A stretch of DNA of 64,000 bases from Dietzia cinnamea NBRC 102147. GTDB taxonomy: Bacteria > Actinomycetota > Actinomycetes > Mycobacteriales > Mycobacteriaceae. Location: the NCBI RefSeq assembly GCF_001571065.1, contig NZ_BCSW01000003.1:84517-148516 (forward strand), written 5' to 3'. The notes beneath the pieces are model-generated. The model had not been told where the DNA came from and made no database searches. It was given only the letters and a program-made list of their open reading frames with translations. The position numbers and the translations under genes were made by a program. Shown one piece after another: positions 38,763 through 47,952 of this stretch (position 1 is its first letter; every line of letters starts with the position of its first letter).

Positions 38763-38778
38763 TGGGGTTCCCGTCGAG

Positions 38779-41049
38779 TCAGTATCTGAACAGGTAGTCG
38801 GATTCCTCGGAGCCGGCCAGTCGGCGGACCCGCTCGGCGAGCGCGGGGTGCCGGTGCAGCCCCGGGTCCGCCTCGAGGATCTCCTCGGCGTGGCGGCGGG
38901 CGATCTCGATGACGTCGCCGTCGTCGACCACCGACAGCAGCCGTAGCGCTGACAGCGCCCCGGACTGCGCGTCCCCCAGGACGTCCCCCTCGCGCCGTTG
39001 GACGAGGTCCAGTTGGGCCAGGACGAACCCGTCGGTCGTGGCGGCGACCGCGTCGAGCCGCTCCATGGACCGACTCCCCGCGCGGGAGTTGGTCACGAGC
39101 AGACACAGACCCGGCAGCCCGCCGCGGCCGACCCGACCGCGCAGCTGGTGGAGCTGGCTCACACCGAAACGCTCGGCGTCCATCACCACCATGACCGTGG
39201 CCTCGGGGACGTCCACACCGACCTCGATGACGGTCGTGGACACGAGCACGTCGAGGCGGCCCGCGGCGAAATCGGCCATGGTGGCGTCCTTCTCCTCCGA
39301 CGGGAGCCGGCCGTGCAGGAGGCCGATTCTCAGCCCGGCCAGCGGGCCGGTGGACAGGTACTCGTGCAGATCCACGGCGGCGACCAACGGCGGTCTGTCG
39401 CCGCCCTCGTCGTCGTCCCCCTTCGTCGCGTCGTCGGACCTGCCGTCGTCGGCGTCGATGCGGGAACACACCACGTACGCCCGGTGGCCGGCGGCCACCT
39501 CCTCGCGCACCCGCTCCCACGCCCGCGCCAACCACGCCGGCCGCTCGCGTGCGGGCACGACGGACGTCGAGATCGGACGCCGACCCCCGGGGAGCTCGTC
39601 GAGCTCGGAGACCTCCAGGTCGCCGAACACCGTCATGGCGATCGTCCGCGGGATGGGGGTCGCGGTCATCACCAGCAGGTGCGGCACCATGCCGGCGCGG
39701 CCCTTGGACCGCAGGCGGTCACGCTGGCGCACCCCGAAGCGATGCTGCTCGTCCACCACCACCAGGCCCAGGTCGAAGAAGTCCACCGAGTCCTGGATCA
39801 GGGCGTGGGTGCCCACGACGATCCCCGCCTCACCGGTGACGATGTCGAGCAGGGCCGCCCGCCGCTGGGCGGTCGACATCGACCCTGTGAGCAGCACGAC
39901 GCGGGTGGCCTCGTCGGCGGCGCCCAGCCGACCGCGCTCGCCGAGGTCACCGAGCATCGCCGTGAGTGACCGGTGGTGCTGGACCGCCAGGACCTCGGTG
40001 GGGGCGAGCATGACGCACTGCCGTCCGGCGTCGAGCACCTGCAGCATCGCGAGCAGCGCGACCACGGTCTTGCCCGAGCCGACCTCACCCTGCAGGAGCC
40101 GGTTCATGGGCTCGTCCCGCGCCAGGTCGGCGGAGATCTCCTCCAGCACGGCCTTCTGTCCGTCGGTGAGCTCGAACGGCATGCGGGCGCCCATCGCCGC
40201 ACGGATACCGTCGTCGCGCACCGGGCTCGCCGGCGCCGGGTCCCGCGCGACGAACCGGCGCCGCGCGCCGAGCAGCAGCTGCAGGGCGAGCGCCTCGTCG
40301 AAGCGCAGCCGGTGGCCCGCGTGGTCCTTCTCCCGCGCGTTCTCGGGCAGATGGGCCTTGCGCAGCGCCTCGTCCAGCCCCATCAACCCCGCCGCCGAGC
40401 GCACGGTGTCGTCCAGGGGGTCGACCACCGGCACCAGGGCCCGCAACGCGGTCACGACCGCGCCGAGCAGATCCCAGGAGGTGACGCCCTCCTTCGCGGC
40501 GTAGACGGGCAGCAGCGGGCGGTCGAACAGGCTCGGCCCACCCTCGGCGTCGATCTCCGCCGCGAGCCGGGCCAGCGCCGCGAGGTCACCCGATCCCTTG
40601 AGCTGCCCGCCCTGCCCGGAGACCGGCCGCAGCACCAGGAACTCGGGGTGCTTGAGGTCCGGCGCGCGACGGAAATGCGACACGGTGCCGTCGAACATGG
40701 CGAGGGTGCCCACCGGGAGCAGGTACTTGATGCTACGACCGGCGAAGAAGACCACCCGGAACTCCGTGTCGCCGTCCTCCACGGTGAGCGTGAGCATCTC
40801 CCGGGGCTGGCCCTTCTTGGTGTGGTACGTCCTCGTCCGGGCCGTGGTGACCGTGCCGATGACCGTCACGCGCTCGCCGTCGACGAGCTGCCGCTTGTCG
40901 TAGCGTTGCCCGTGCTGGCGGTAGCGCCGCGGCAGGGTGTGCAGCAGGTCCCCGACGGTCCGGTGGCCGAACGCCGTGGTGATCCGCTCCGCCAGCCCGG
41001 GGTCGAGCACCTCGACCAGGGGCGTGTCCGTGGTGGCGAGCGTCGTCAT
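38779..41049 (-). CDS. recG: ATP-dependent DNA helicase RecG
   Basis: Reverses stalled forks and processes branched DNA. The 756-residue protein has an N-terminal wedge/OB domain (PRRYRQHGQRYDKRQLVDGE), Walker A GEVGSGKTVVALLAM at ~310, DEQHRF box in VVDEQHRFGVRQ, TATPIPRTIAMT, and C-terminal helicase motifs STTVIEVGVDVPEAT and QLRGRVGRGG. An acidic insert of about 20 residues (DDGRSDDATKGDDDEGG) interrupts the second RecA lobe. ATG 41049 overlaps the upstream DAK2-gene stop (ATGA). Confidence 0.96.
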   Translation of the reverse strand: MTTLATTDTPLVEVLDPGLAERITTAFGHRTVGDLLHTLPRRYRQHGQRYDKRQLVDGERVTVIGTVTTARTRTYHTKKGQPREMLTLTVEDGDTEFRVVFFAGRSIKYLLPVGTLAMFDGTVSHFRRAPDLKHPEFLVLRPVSGQGGQLKGSGDLAALARLAAEIDAEGGPSLFDRPLLPVYAAKEGVTSWDLLGAVVTALRALVPVVDPLDDTVRSAAGLMGLDEALRKAHLPENAREKDHAGHRLRFDEALALQLLLGARRRFVARDPAPASPVRDDGIRAAMGARMPFELTDGQKAVLEEISADLARDEPMNRLLQGEVGSGKTVVALLAMLQVLDAGRQCVMLAPTEVLAVQHHRSLTAMLGDLGERGRLGAADEATRVVLLTGSMSTAQRRAALLDIVTGEAGIVVGTHALIQDSVDFFDLGLVVVDEQHRFGVRQRDRLRSKGRAGMVPHLLVMTATPIPRTIAMTVFGDLEVSELDELPGGRRPISTSVVPARERPAWLARAWERVREEVAAGHRAYVVCSRIDADDGRSDDATKGDDDEGGDRPPLVAAVDLHEYLSTGPLAGLRIGLLHGRLPSEEKDATMADFAAGRLDVLVSTTVIEVGVDVPEATVMVVMDAERFGVSQLHQLRGRVGRGGLPGLCLLVTNSRAGSRSMERLDAVAATTDGFVLAQLDLVQRREGDVLGDAQSGALSALRLLSVVDDGDVIEIARRHAEEILEADPGLHRHPALAERVRRLAGSEESDYLFRY

Positions 41050-42821
41050 TCGACCCCGACGTGCGCCAGCGCCCGCCCCGGGCCCGCGGCGTAGCCGACG
41101 ACCTCGATGTCGGGGTGCGCGCTGCGCAGCCTGGACAGCACCGACTCGGTCGCCGCCTCGTCGTACTCGTCTCCGAACAACACCGTGACGAGCTCCCCGC
41201 CGGCGGACAGCATCCGGGCGACCAGCGCGCACACGGCCTCGACCGCGTCGGTTTCGATGAGCGCCACGTCGTGGCCGACAACGCCGAGCAGGTCGCCCGC
41301 CGCGCACCGGCCGACCAGGGTGAGGGCGTCCTGCTCGGCGCGGACGAGGTGCGCGTGCCGGGTGCCCGCCGCGGCGTCGGCCATCGAGAACCCGTCCAGG
41401 GACAGGGTCGTGGTGGGGTCGTGCACGGCGAGCGCGGCCAGCCCCTGGACCACCGATCCCGTCGGCAGGATCAACGCGTGGCCGACGGCGTCCCGCAGGG
41501 CGGCGTCGAGCGCGCTGATCCGGTCGCGCGAGAGCTCCCCGTTGGGCAGCACGAGGAGCTCGTCGGCCTCCACGGCCAGCACGGCGTCGACCACACCCTC
41601 CCCGTCCTCGCCGGGGTCGACGGTCGCGGCGCCCGCGCCCGCGAACAGCTCGGCGAGCGGGCCGTCCGGGACGACGGCCACCACACGACGCACCCCCGGC
41701 TCGCCGCCGGCACCGCCGCGCCGGGCGGCGCCGCCGGTACCCGCGCCCGCGGCGTCGTCGGCGGATGCGTCCCGGCCGCCGTCCCCGGTCGGGTCGAGCA
41801 TGTCCGTGACCCTGATCTCGGTGACTCGGCCCAGCGGCAGCGCCGTCTCGATCGCCGAGCCGATGTCGTCGGTGTGGACGTGGACCGCCCACCTGGCGTT
41901 GACGTCCGAGCCGCCGTCGCCGACCACCACCACGCTGTCGCCGAGCATCCGGAGTGCCGACCGCAGCTCGTCGGCGCGCGCGTCGTCGGAGTGGGTCAGC
42001 GAGTACATCACCTCGTAGCGCGTGCCGCGCCCGACGCCCTCGGCGTCGCAGGTTTCACCGGCTCCCGCGCCGCCGGGCCGGCCGTCTCCACCGGATGCCG
42101 CGACCGCGGCCGCCGCGGCGGCGGGCTCGGACGGCGTGAAGTACTCCGGCCGCTCGGGCGTCTGTCCCGTGAGCACCTCGACCATCGCGTCGAGCAGGAC
42201 GAGCAGGCCCCGGCCGCCGGCGTCGACCACCCCGGCACGGCGCAGCGCCGGCAGCTGCGCGGTGGTGCGGTCCAGGGCCCCCGCACCGGCGTCCGCCGCC
42301 GCGCGGGCCACCTCGACCAGCGAGTGGGCCGAGGAGCGACCCGCCGCCGAGGCGGCCTCGCGCAGGACCGTCACGATGGTTCCCTCCACGGGGTCGCTCA
42401 ACGCGTGGTCGACGAGCGTGACCGCCGTGCGCAGGGCCCGGCGGTAGGTCGAGGCGTCGACGACGGTGAAGGTCGCCGCCTCACCGACCGCACGGAGCAC
42501 CTGGGACAGGATCACCCCGGAGTTGCCGCGCGCCCCGTGGACCGCGCCGTGGCCGAGCGCGACCGCGATCTCGCGGGCGCCCGCCGTGCCGCCGCCCTCG
42601 GCGATCCACGCGTCCTCACCCTCCGCACGGTCCACGGCTGCGCGCATCGTGTAGAGCAGGTTTGTCCCGGTGTCCGAATCGGGCACCGGGAAGACGTTGA
42701 GGGCGTTGATCTCCTCGCGATGGAGGGCGAGCATCTCGACCGACCGCCGCGCCCACGTGAGCAGTCCGTGCGCGTCGAGGGTCGACGGACGGTCCTCGAC
42801 ATGTGTCGACTCCTGCGTCAT
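41046..42821 (-). CDS. DAK2-domain (FakA/YloV-like) kinase
   Basis: Homologous to the ATP-binding subunit of bacterial fatty-acid kinase, which phosphorylates acyl chains held by a FakB (DegV) partner. The 591-residue protein has the DhaL/DAK2 domain at ~15-205: NVFPVPDSDTGTNLLYTM (Asp metal cluster), GARGNSGVILSQ and DAGGRGLLVLL. A middle domain (~260-340) and a C-terminal DegV-like domain (~370-590) follow, joined by Gly/Ala-rich linkers. No fakB gene is in the window. ATG 42821 is preferred for GAGGAGGG upstream; GTG 42824 is adjacent. It is coupled to recG. Confidence 0.9.
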   Translation of the reverse strand: MTQESTHVEDRPSTLDAHGLLTWARRSVEMLALHREEINALNVFPVPDSDTGTNLLYTMRAAVDRAEGEDAWIAEGGGTAGAREIAVALGHGAVHGARGNSGVILSQVLRAVGEAATFTVVDASTYRRALRTAVTLVDHALSDPVEGTIVTVLREAASAAGRSSAHSLVEVARAAADAGAGALDRTTAQLPALRRAGVVDAGGRGLLVLLDAMVEVLTGQTPERPEYFTPSEPAAAAAAVAASGGDGRPGGAGAGETCDAEGVGRGTRYEVMYSLTHSDDARADELRSALRMLGDSVVVVGDGGSDVNARWAVHVHTDDIGSAIETALPLGRVTEIRVTDMLDPTGDGGRDASADDAAGAGTGGAARRGGAGGEPGVRRVVAVVPDGPLAELFAGAGAATVDPGEDGEGVVDAVLAVEADELLVLPNGELSRDRISALDAALRDAVGHALILPTGSVVQGLAALAVHDPTTTLSLDGFSMADAAAGTRHAHLVRAEQDALTLVGRCAAGDLLGVVGHDVALIETDAVEAVCALVARMLSAGGELVTVLFGDEYDEAATESVLSRLRSAHPDIEVVGYAAGPGRALAHVGVE

Positions 42822-42948
42822 CACCCCTCCTCACCACACGACCACCCCTGTGGTGCAACTCCCGGCCGGCGCGGCCAAGCCTAGTACCCTCACCACTCGA
42901 CAGCCGTCCGACTAGCCGAGACGGCCGATACGACCCGGGAGCAGCACG

Positions 42949-43743
42949 ATGACCTTCGACCTCGCCGACACCCCGCTCGTCACCCTCTCCGAGGGCGTAC
43001 TCACGCTCCCGATCTCGCTGGAGGGCAAGGGCAACTCGCTGGACTCCGACGCGGTCGACCAGGCGTCGGTCGCGCTGCGCGCCCTGCTCGCGGGTGATAT
43101 CGAGGCCGGCGCGGTCCTCCTGGTGGGCCTGGGGGCGAACTTTTGCGCGGGCGGCAACGTCCCGGGCTTCGCCGCGGCCCCCGACCGCGCGGAGCACGTG
43201 CGTGAGCTCGCCGACCGTCTCCACGCGGTCGTCCGTCAGCTCGACGAGCTCCCCGTGCCGATCGTCGCCGCCGTCGCGGGGTGGGCGGCCGGCGCCGGAG
43301 CCTCGCTGGTCCTGGCCGCGGACTTCTCGGTCGGTGGCCCCGACACCCGACTGCTGGCGGCCTACCCGGGAATCGGCCTGTCCCCTGACGGCGGGATGTC
43401 ATGGCGCCTGCCCCGCGCGATCGGCCAGGGGGCGGCGCGGGCGTTCATCGTCGGCAACGAGCCGATGGACGGGGCGCGGGCGTACCAGCTGGGCCTGCTC
43501 ACAACGTTCGTCGAGGGCGACGTCCGCGAGGCCGCGCGCGAGCTGGCCGTGCGCCTGGCCGCCGGGCCCCGCGAGTCCCACGCGGCCGCCAAGGCCCTGC
43601 TCCGTGCCTCGGAGTCCGCGACGCTCGCCGAGCAGCTCGACGCCGAGCGGGATTCCATCGCCCGCCTGGCGGTCTCCCCCGACGGGGTGGAGGGCGTGGA
43701 TGCCTTCGTCGCCAAGCGCACACCGGAGTTCGGCGGGCGCTGA
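42949..43743 (+). CDS. Enoyl-CoA hydratase/isomerase (crotonase) family protein, PaaG-like active site
   Basis: CoA-binding crotonase fold, 264 residues. Oxyanion-hole segments are ANFCAGGNVPGF (~63-74) and GWAAGAGASL (~111-120). At the two positions that are catalytic Glu in rat enoyl-CoA hydratase this protein has Ser119 and Gly141. An Asp is present at position 147 in IGLSPDGGMSWRLPR, as in PaaG-type isomerases, so an isomerase or other reaction is more likely than classical hydration. GGGAG precedes the ATG, and a -10-like TACCCT lies at 42885-42890. Substrate unknown. Confidence 0.85.
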   Translation: MTFDLADTPLVTLSEGVLTLPISLEGKGNSLDSDAVDQASVALRALLAGDIEAGAVLLVGLGANFCAGGNVPGFAAAPDRAEHVRELADRLHAVVRQLDELPVPIVAAVAGWAAGAGASLVLAADFSVGGPDTRLLAAYPGIGLSPDGGMSWRLPRAIGQGAARAFIVGNEPMDGARAYQLGLLTTFVEGDVREAARELAVRLAAGPRESHAAAKALLRASESATLAEQLDAERDSIARLAVSPDGVEGVDAFVAKRTPEFGGR

Positions 43744-43751
43744 CGCGGCAG

Positions 43752-43775
43752 GGCGGGCCGGCCGGCCGGCCCGCC
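43752..43775. terminator. 24-bp perfect GC palindrome between convergent genes
   Basis: The sequence is fully self-complementary and can form a 10-bp stem with a 4-nt loop on either strand, 8 bp after the crotonase stop and 24 bp before the end of ung on the other strand. Confidence 0.7.
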
Positions 43776-43799
43776 GGAAACGGTCTGCCTCTACGCCTG

Positions 43800-44498
43800 T
43801 CAGGGCTCGTCGGGGAGACTCCAGTCGACCGGCTCCACGCCGAGTCGACGGAGCTCCTCGTTCGCGCGGCTGAACGGCCTGGAGCCGAAGAAGCCCCGCG
43901 ACGCCGACAGGGGTGAGGGGTGCGCAGAGGCGATGACCGGGGTGTCGCCGAGCATCGGCGTCAGTGACTGCGCGTCACGCCCCCACAGGATCGCCACCAT
44001 GGGTCGCTCGCGCTCGACGAGCGCCTCGATCGCCCGCTGGGTGATCTCCTCCCAGCCCTTGCGGCGGTGGGAGGCGGGTTCGCCGGGGGCCACGGTGAGC
44101 ACCCGGTTGAGGAGCAGCACCCCCGCCCGGGTCCACGCGCCGAGGTCACCGTGTGCGGGGGCCGGCAGCCCGAGATCGTCGGTGTACTCGCGGTAGATGT
44201 TGACCAGACTGCGTGGCAGCGGGCGCACGTCCGCCTCGACCGCGAAGCTCAGTCCGATCGGATGGCCGGGCGTGGGGTAGGGATCCTGGCCCACGATGAG
44301 CACGCGGACGTCGTCGAACGGCTGGGTGAACGCCCTCAGGACGTGGTCGGCGGCCGGCAGGAAGCCCCGGCCGGCGGCGTTCTCGGCGCGGAGGAAGTCG
44401 CCCATCCGGTGGATCCGCTCCTCGACCGGGGCCAGGGCCTCCGCCCAGCCGGGGTCGAGGAGGTCGGCGAGCGGCGCGGGGGCGCGTCGTGTGCTCAC
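43800..44498 (-). CDS. ung: Uracil-DNA glycosylase
   Basis: Removes uracil from DNA. The 232-residue product has the water-activating motif [18 protein letters not shown] with Asp72, the conserved [17 protein letters not shown] segment, and the C-terminal [18 protein letters not shown] containing the catalytic His and minor-groove loop. It is a family 1 enzyme of normal length. The GTG start is 3 bp from the gamma-carbonic-anhydrase stop. Confidence 0.97.
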   Translation of the reverse strand: MSTRRAPAPLADLLDPGWAEALAPVEERIHRMGDFLRAENAAGRGFLPAADHVLRAFTQPFDDVRVLIVGQDPYPTPGHPIGLSFAVEADVRPLPRSLVNIYREYTDDLGLPAPAHGDLGAWTRAGVLLLNRVLTVAPGEPASHRRKGWEEITQRAIEALVERERPMVAILWGRDAQSLTPMLGDTPVIASAHPSPLSASRGFFGSRPFSRANEELRRLGVEPVDWSLPDEP

Positions 44499-44501
44499 CG
44501 G

Positions 44502-45023
44502 TCAGTCGAGGCGTCGCAGGTCGGCGCGGTAGCGCATGGCGTTGTCGTGGTACATCTGCGTGTTGCCCTCGAGCATCGCGGGGTCGACCTCGTGGCCCTC
44601 CCGGATCTTCGCGGGCATGCCCATCGCCATGCGGCGGTCGGGCAGCTCGAACCGCGGGGGCACCAGGCATCCCGCGGCGACGACGGCGCCCGAGCCGATG
44701 ACGGCGCCGTTGAGAACGATCGACCCGGACGAGATCAGCGTGCGGTCGCCGATGGTCGCGCCCTCGATGTGGGCGTTGTGCCCGACCACGCAGTGCTCAC
44801 CGATGATCGTCGCGTCGGTCGCCGTGCAGTGCACGATGGTGCCGTCCTGGATGTTGGACATGGCGCCGACCTCGATGCGCCCGTAGTCCCCGCGGAGCAC
44901 GGCGGTGGGCCACACGGAGACGCCGGGCCCGAGGGTCACCCGCCCGATGACCACCGCGTCGGGGTGCACCCACGCGTCGGGGGCGATATCGGGTTCGAGG
45001 TCTCCGAGTGCGTAGACGGCCAT
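44502..45023 (-). CDS. Gamma-carbonic-anhydrase-like hexapeptide-repeat protein
   Basis: Left-handed beta-helix protein of 173 residues. Hexapeptide turns are visible from ~18 to ~120, with zinc-ligand-type His residues in TIVHCTATD and VVGHNAHIEG and the conserved RGDYGRIEVG and SNIQDGT elements. It belongs to the YrdA/PaaY branch; carbonic anhydrase activity is family knowledge and varies among members. It sits between ung and thiL with very short gaps, so probably shares their transcript. Confidence 0.9.
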   Translation of the reverse strand: MAVYALGDLEPDIAPDAWVHPDAVVIGRVTLGPGVSVWPTAVLRGDYGRIEVGAMSNIQDGTIVHCTATDATIIGEHCVVGHNAHIEGATIGDRTLISSGSIVLNGAVIGSGAVVAAGCLVPPRFELPDRRMAMGMPAKIREGHEVDPAMLEGNTQMYHDNAMRYRADLRRLD

Positions 45024-45032
45024 GCGTCCACC

Positions 45033-46055
45033 CTAGTTCGCGCCCCGCGCCGAGTCCCAGCCCCCGGGGACCCGCGGCTCGCCGTCGAGGGTGACGCGCC
45101 CCGGCTCACCGGCCCGGACGGTGCCGATCACCGTGAACCCGGCCGGCGGGGCGACCCCGGGCGGGAAGGTGCCGAGCAGGCCGTGGTCCTCGCCGCCGTC
45201 GAGCACCCAGTCGGTGACCTGCGCGTCGGGGTCGGCCGCACCGAGCGCCCCGGCGGCCTCGTACAGGAGGGGGTCGACGGGGAGCGCGTCCATGGTGAGA
45301 TCGGCAGCTACGCCCGACGCGCGCGCCAGGCCCGACAGGTCACGCAGCAGGCCGTCGCTGACGTCGGTGAGGGACCGGGCGCCGGCGAGGCGCGCCGCGG
45401 TCCCGAGCCCGACCGGGGGCACCGGGACGCGGTGCGACTGCTGTAGAGGTCCGTGTGGGTGTCCGGCGAGGAGGAGGGCGAGGCCGGCCGCCGAGCGCCC
45501 GGGGGTCCCGGTGAGTGCGACGGTGTCCCCGGGCCGCGCGCCGTCGATCCGCAGTGGTCGCGCGCCGCGCGGGAGGGTGCCGAGCGCGGTGACGCCGACG
45601 ACGACGAGGTCGGCCCTGGTGAGATCGCCGCCCACCACGACGGCACCGGATCGGGCGGCTTCCCCGTGGATCCCCGCGGCGAGGTCCTCGATCTGCCGCA
45701 TGGTCGTCCCGGCGGGTACGGCGAGGGCGACGAGCACCCGGGTGCAGTCGGCGCCCATCGCCAGGACGTCGGAGACGTTCTGGGCCACCGCCCGGCGCCC
45801 CAGGTCGGCCCAGCCGGTGAAGTCCAGTCGGAAGTGGGTGCCCTCGACGAGCATGTCGGTGGTGACCACCGTCGCCTCCGCCGGCCCCAGCACCGCCGCG
45901 TCGTCCCCGTTGCCCACGGGATCGTCCGGGTGGCCGTCGCCCGGCCCGCTGAGAACGGCGAGAACCGCCGCCTCCCCCGCCCGTGCGACGGTCAGATCCC
46001 GGTCGGGGCTGACCGCATGCATCCAGGTCCCGGCCCGGTCCGACACGGCGGCCAC
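45033..46055 (-). CDS. thiL: Thiamine-monophosphate kinase
   Basis: Phosphorylates thiamine monophosphate to the cofactor thiamine diphosphate. The 340-residue product has the Mg/ATP motifs NGDDAAVLGP (~49-58), TTDMLVEGTHFRLD (~65-78), GGDLTRAD, and DVSDGLLRDL (~228). GTG 46055 and GTG 46046 are both possible starts after GGGGAAAGGGG. A candidate -10 and a strong hairpin precede the gene. It is the first gene of thiL-gammaCA-ung. Confidence 0.95.
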   Translation of the reverse strand: MAAVSDRAGTWMHAVSPDRDLTVARAGEAAVLAVLSGPGDGHPDDPVGNGDDAAVLGPAEATVVTTDMLVEGTHFRLDFTGWADLGRRAVAQNVSDVLAMGADCTRVLVALAVPAGTTMRQIEDLAAGIHGEAARSGAVVVGGDLTRADLVVVGVTALGTLPRGARPLRIDGARPGDTVALTGTPGRSAAGLALLLAGHPHGPLQQSHRVPVPPVGLGTAARLAGARSLTDVSDGLLRDLSGLARASGVAADLTMDALPVDPLLYEAAGALGAADPDAQVTDWVLDGGEDHGLLGTFPPGVAPPAGFTVIGTVRAGEPGRVTLDGEPRVPGGWDSARGAN

Positions 46056-46072
46056 CCCTTTCCCCGTGGAGT

Positions 46073-46097
46073 CCCACGCCGGGAGCTCCGGCGTGGG
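46073..46097. promoter_or_regulatory. Perfect hairpin in the thiL/DUF3515 divergent region
   Basis: Arms 46073-46082 and 46088-46097 pair perfectly over 10 bp around a 5-nt loop, between the thiL start (46055) and the -10 of the divergent gene (TAGCGT, 46102-46107). It may be a regulator site or leader hairpin of thiL. It does not resemble a TPP riboswitch. Confidence 0.5.
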
Positions 46098-46167
46098 TCT
46101 GTAGCGTTGCCGTCAGGCTAGCGGCCGCGCCCCGGGCCGGTCGCCGTGGGAGGAAGGACGACGCGAC

Positions 46168-46782
46168 GTGGCTTCGAGGGATTCGGATCCGGCCGACCGG
46201 TACGACGCCGGACCGAGGGATGCGGGCACCGCGTCCGCGGCGCCGGTCTCGAAGATCGTGGTGGCGCTCGCCGTCGTCATCCCCCTCGCGATGCTGGCGG
46301 TGGTGCTGGTGATGGTGCGCGGCATCGGCGACGAGGCGGCCGAGGAGGCCGCGAGCGAGCCGGTGGCCGCCGTCGCCATCCCGGCCCCGGGCGCGGGGTC
46401 CGAGGAGTGCGTCGCCCTGATCGAACAGCTGCCGGAGTCGCTCGGCGACGCCGCCCGGGTGGCGCTGGTCGAGCCGGCGCCCGAGGGGACGGCCGCGTAC
46501 CGGATGCCGGACGCCGAGCCGGTCATCGTGCGGTGTGGGATGCCGGCCCCGCCGACGTTCACGGTCGGCGTGGCGCTGCAGGCGGTCAACGGCGTGCAGT
46601 GGTTCAACGAGCCCGATCCGGATCCGGCCGTCACGGCCTCCACCTGGGTGGCCGTCGACCGCCCGCAGTACGTGGCGGTGACCCTGCCCGAGGGCAGCGG
46701 CACCGGCCCGATCCAGGACCTGTCCGACGCCATCACCGCCGTGCTCGAGGAGGTCGAGCCGGACCCGGCCCCGGTGGGCTGA
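46168..46782 (+). CDS. DUF3515 membrane-anchored protein
   Basis: Actinobacterial protein of 204 residues, unknown function (Rv2980-like). One membrane helix lies at ~28-50 (SKIVVALAVVIPLAMLAVVL) after a polar N-terminus. The outside domain contains EECVALIEQLPESLG and VIVRCGMPAP, with two Cys that could form a disulfide, and a conserved GVQWFNE segment. GGAGGAAGG lies ~10 nt before the GTG start. It is divergent from thiL and convergent with ddl. Confidence 0.85.
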   Translation: MASRDSDPADRYDAGPRDAGTASAAPVSKIVVALAVVIPLAMLAVVLVMVRGIGDEAAEEAASEPVAAVAIPAPGAGSEECVALIEQLPESLGDAARVALVEPAPEGTAAYRMPDAEPVIVRCGMPAPPTFTVGVALQAVNGVQWFNEPDPDPAVTASTWVAVDRPQYVAVTLPEGSGTGPIQDLSDAITAVLEEVEPDPAPVG

Positions 46783-46835
46783 CACGCCCGACGGCGCCAC
46801 GACGCCCCTCGGCAGGGCCCCACCGCGCCCTGAGG

Positions 46836-47942
46836 TCAGCCGCGGGTGATCGCGGTGCGGATCAGGGTGTCGAGCAGGCTCTCGTAGTCGACCCCGGTCG
46901 CCGCCCACATCTGCGGGTACATCGAGATCGGGGTGAATCCCGGCATCGTGTTGACCTCGTTGATCACCGGCCCCTCGGCGGTGACGAAGAAGTCCACGCG
47001 GCTGAGGCCGCGGGCGTCGAGGGCGTGGAACGCCTCGACCGCCAGGGTCCGTAGCTGCTCGGTCTGCTCCGCCGGGAGGTCGGCGGGCAGATCGAAGGTC
47101 GTCACGTCGTCGAGGTACTTGGTGTCGAAGTCGTAGAAGGCGTCGCCCTCCGTCTCGCCCTCCACCCCGGTCGGTTCGCCGGGGATGTGCAGCTCGGCCG
47201 GCAGGCTCGCCTCGACCCGGCCGTCCGGGTACTCCAACACGCCGCACTCGATCTCGCGGCCGACGATCGCAGCCTCGACGATCACCTTCTCGTCGAAGCG
47301 GCGGGCCTCGGCGATCGCGGCGTCGAGGTCGGCCGCCCGAGAGACCTTGGTGATGCCGATGGACGAACCGCCGCGGGCCGGCTTGACGAAGAGCGGCAGC
47401 CCCAGACGGTCGCGGTCGGCGGGCGAGAGCGTCGCGGTGCCGGGCCGCAGGACGACCTGACGGCCGATCGGGAGCCCGGCCGCGCCCAGCACGACCTTGG
47501 TGAACTCCTTGTCCATCCCCGCGGCGCTGGCGAACACACCCGGCCCGACGTACGGGATGCCGGACAGCTCCAGCAGCCCCTGGATGGTCCCGTCCTCGGC
47601 GTGCGTGCCGTGCATGACCGGGAAGACCACGTCCACCCGGGCGATCTCCTGCCCGGCCCGGTCGCCGTCGGCGAACCGCAGCACGCCGCGGTCGTCGGTG
47701 GACAGTCCGAGGGCCACCCGCGGACGGCCGGCGTCGACCACGGGCATGATCCGGTCGGCGATGCGCAGGTCCGCCGTGTCGTCGGAGCCGAGGGTCCACG
47801 CCCCGGCTTCGGTGATGCCGACGGGGATCACCTCGTAGCGGGAGCGGTCGAGGTGACCCATGACGGCACCGGCGGACACGCAACTCACGGAGTGCTCGGA
47901 GCTGCGGCCACCGTAGAGGACTGCGACGGTGATGCGATTCAC
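46836..47942 (-). CDS. ddl: D-alanine--D-alanine ligase
   Basis: ATP-grasp enzyme that makes the D-Ala-D-Ala dipeptide of peptidoglycan. The 368-residue product begins RITVAVLYGGRSSEHSVSC, has PVMHGTHAEDGTIQGLLE (~107-124), the ATP-binding loop VKPARGGSSIGITKV and the Mg-binding RVDFFVTAEGPVINEVNTMPG in two parts. The GTG start is 10 bp downstream of the gpsA stop, giving a gpsA-ddl operon as in mycobacteria. Confidence 0.97.
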   Translation of the reverse strand: MNRITVAVLYGGRSSEHSVSCVSAGAVMGHLDRSRYEVIPVGITEAGAWTLGSDDTADLRIADRIMPVVDAGRPRVALGLSTDDRGVLRFADGDRAGQEIARVDVVFPVMHGTHAEDGTIQGLLELSGIPYVGPGVFASAAGMDKEFTKVVLGAAGLPIGRQVVLRPGTATLSPADRDRLGLPLFVKPARGGSSIGITKVSRAADLDAAIAEARRFDEKVIVEAAIVGREIECGVLEYPDGRVEASLPAELHIPGEPTGVEGETEGDAFYDFDTKYLDDVTTFDLPADLPAEQTEQLRTLAVEAFHALDARGLSRVDFFVTAEGPVINEVNTMPGFTPISMYPQMWAATGVDYESLLDTLIRTAITRG

Positions 47943-47952
47943 CGGGCCGAGG

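Noticed and set aside
43752..43775. Restriction or recombination site in the 24-bp palindrome
   Set aside because: Its location between two convergent stop codons is fully explained by a terminator.
46073..46097. TPP riboswitch upstream of thiL
   Set aside because: Only a simple hairpin is present; the conserved TPP-box sequences are missing.
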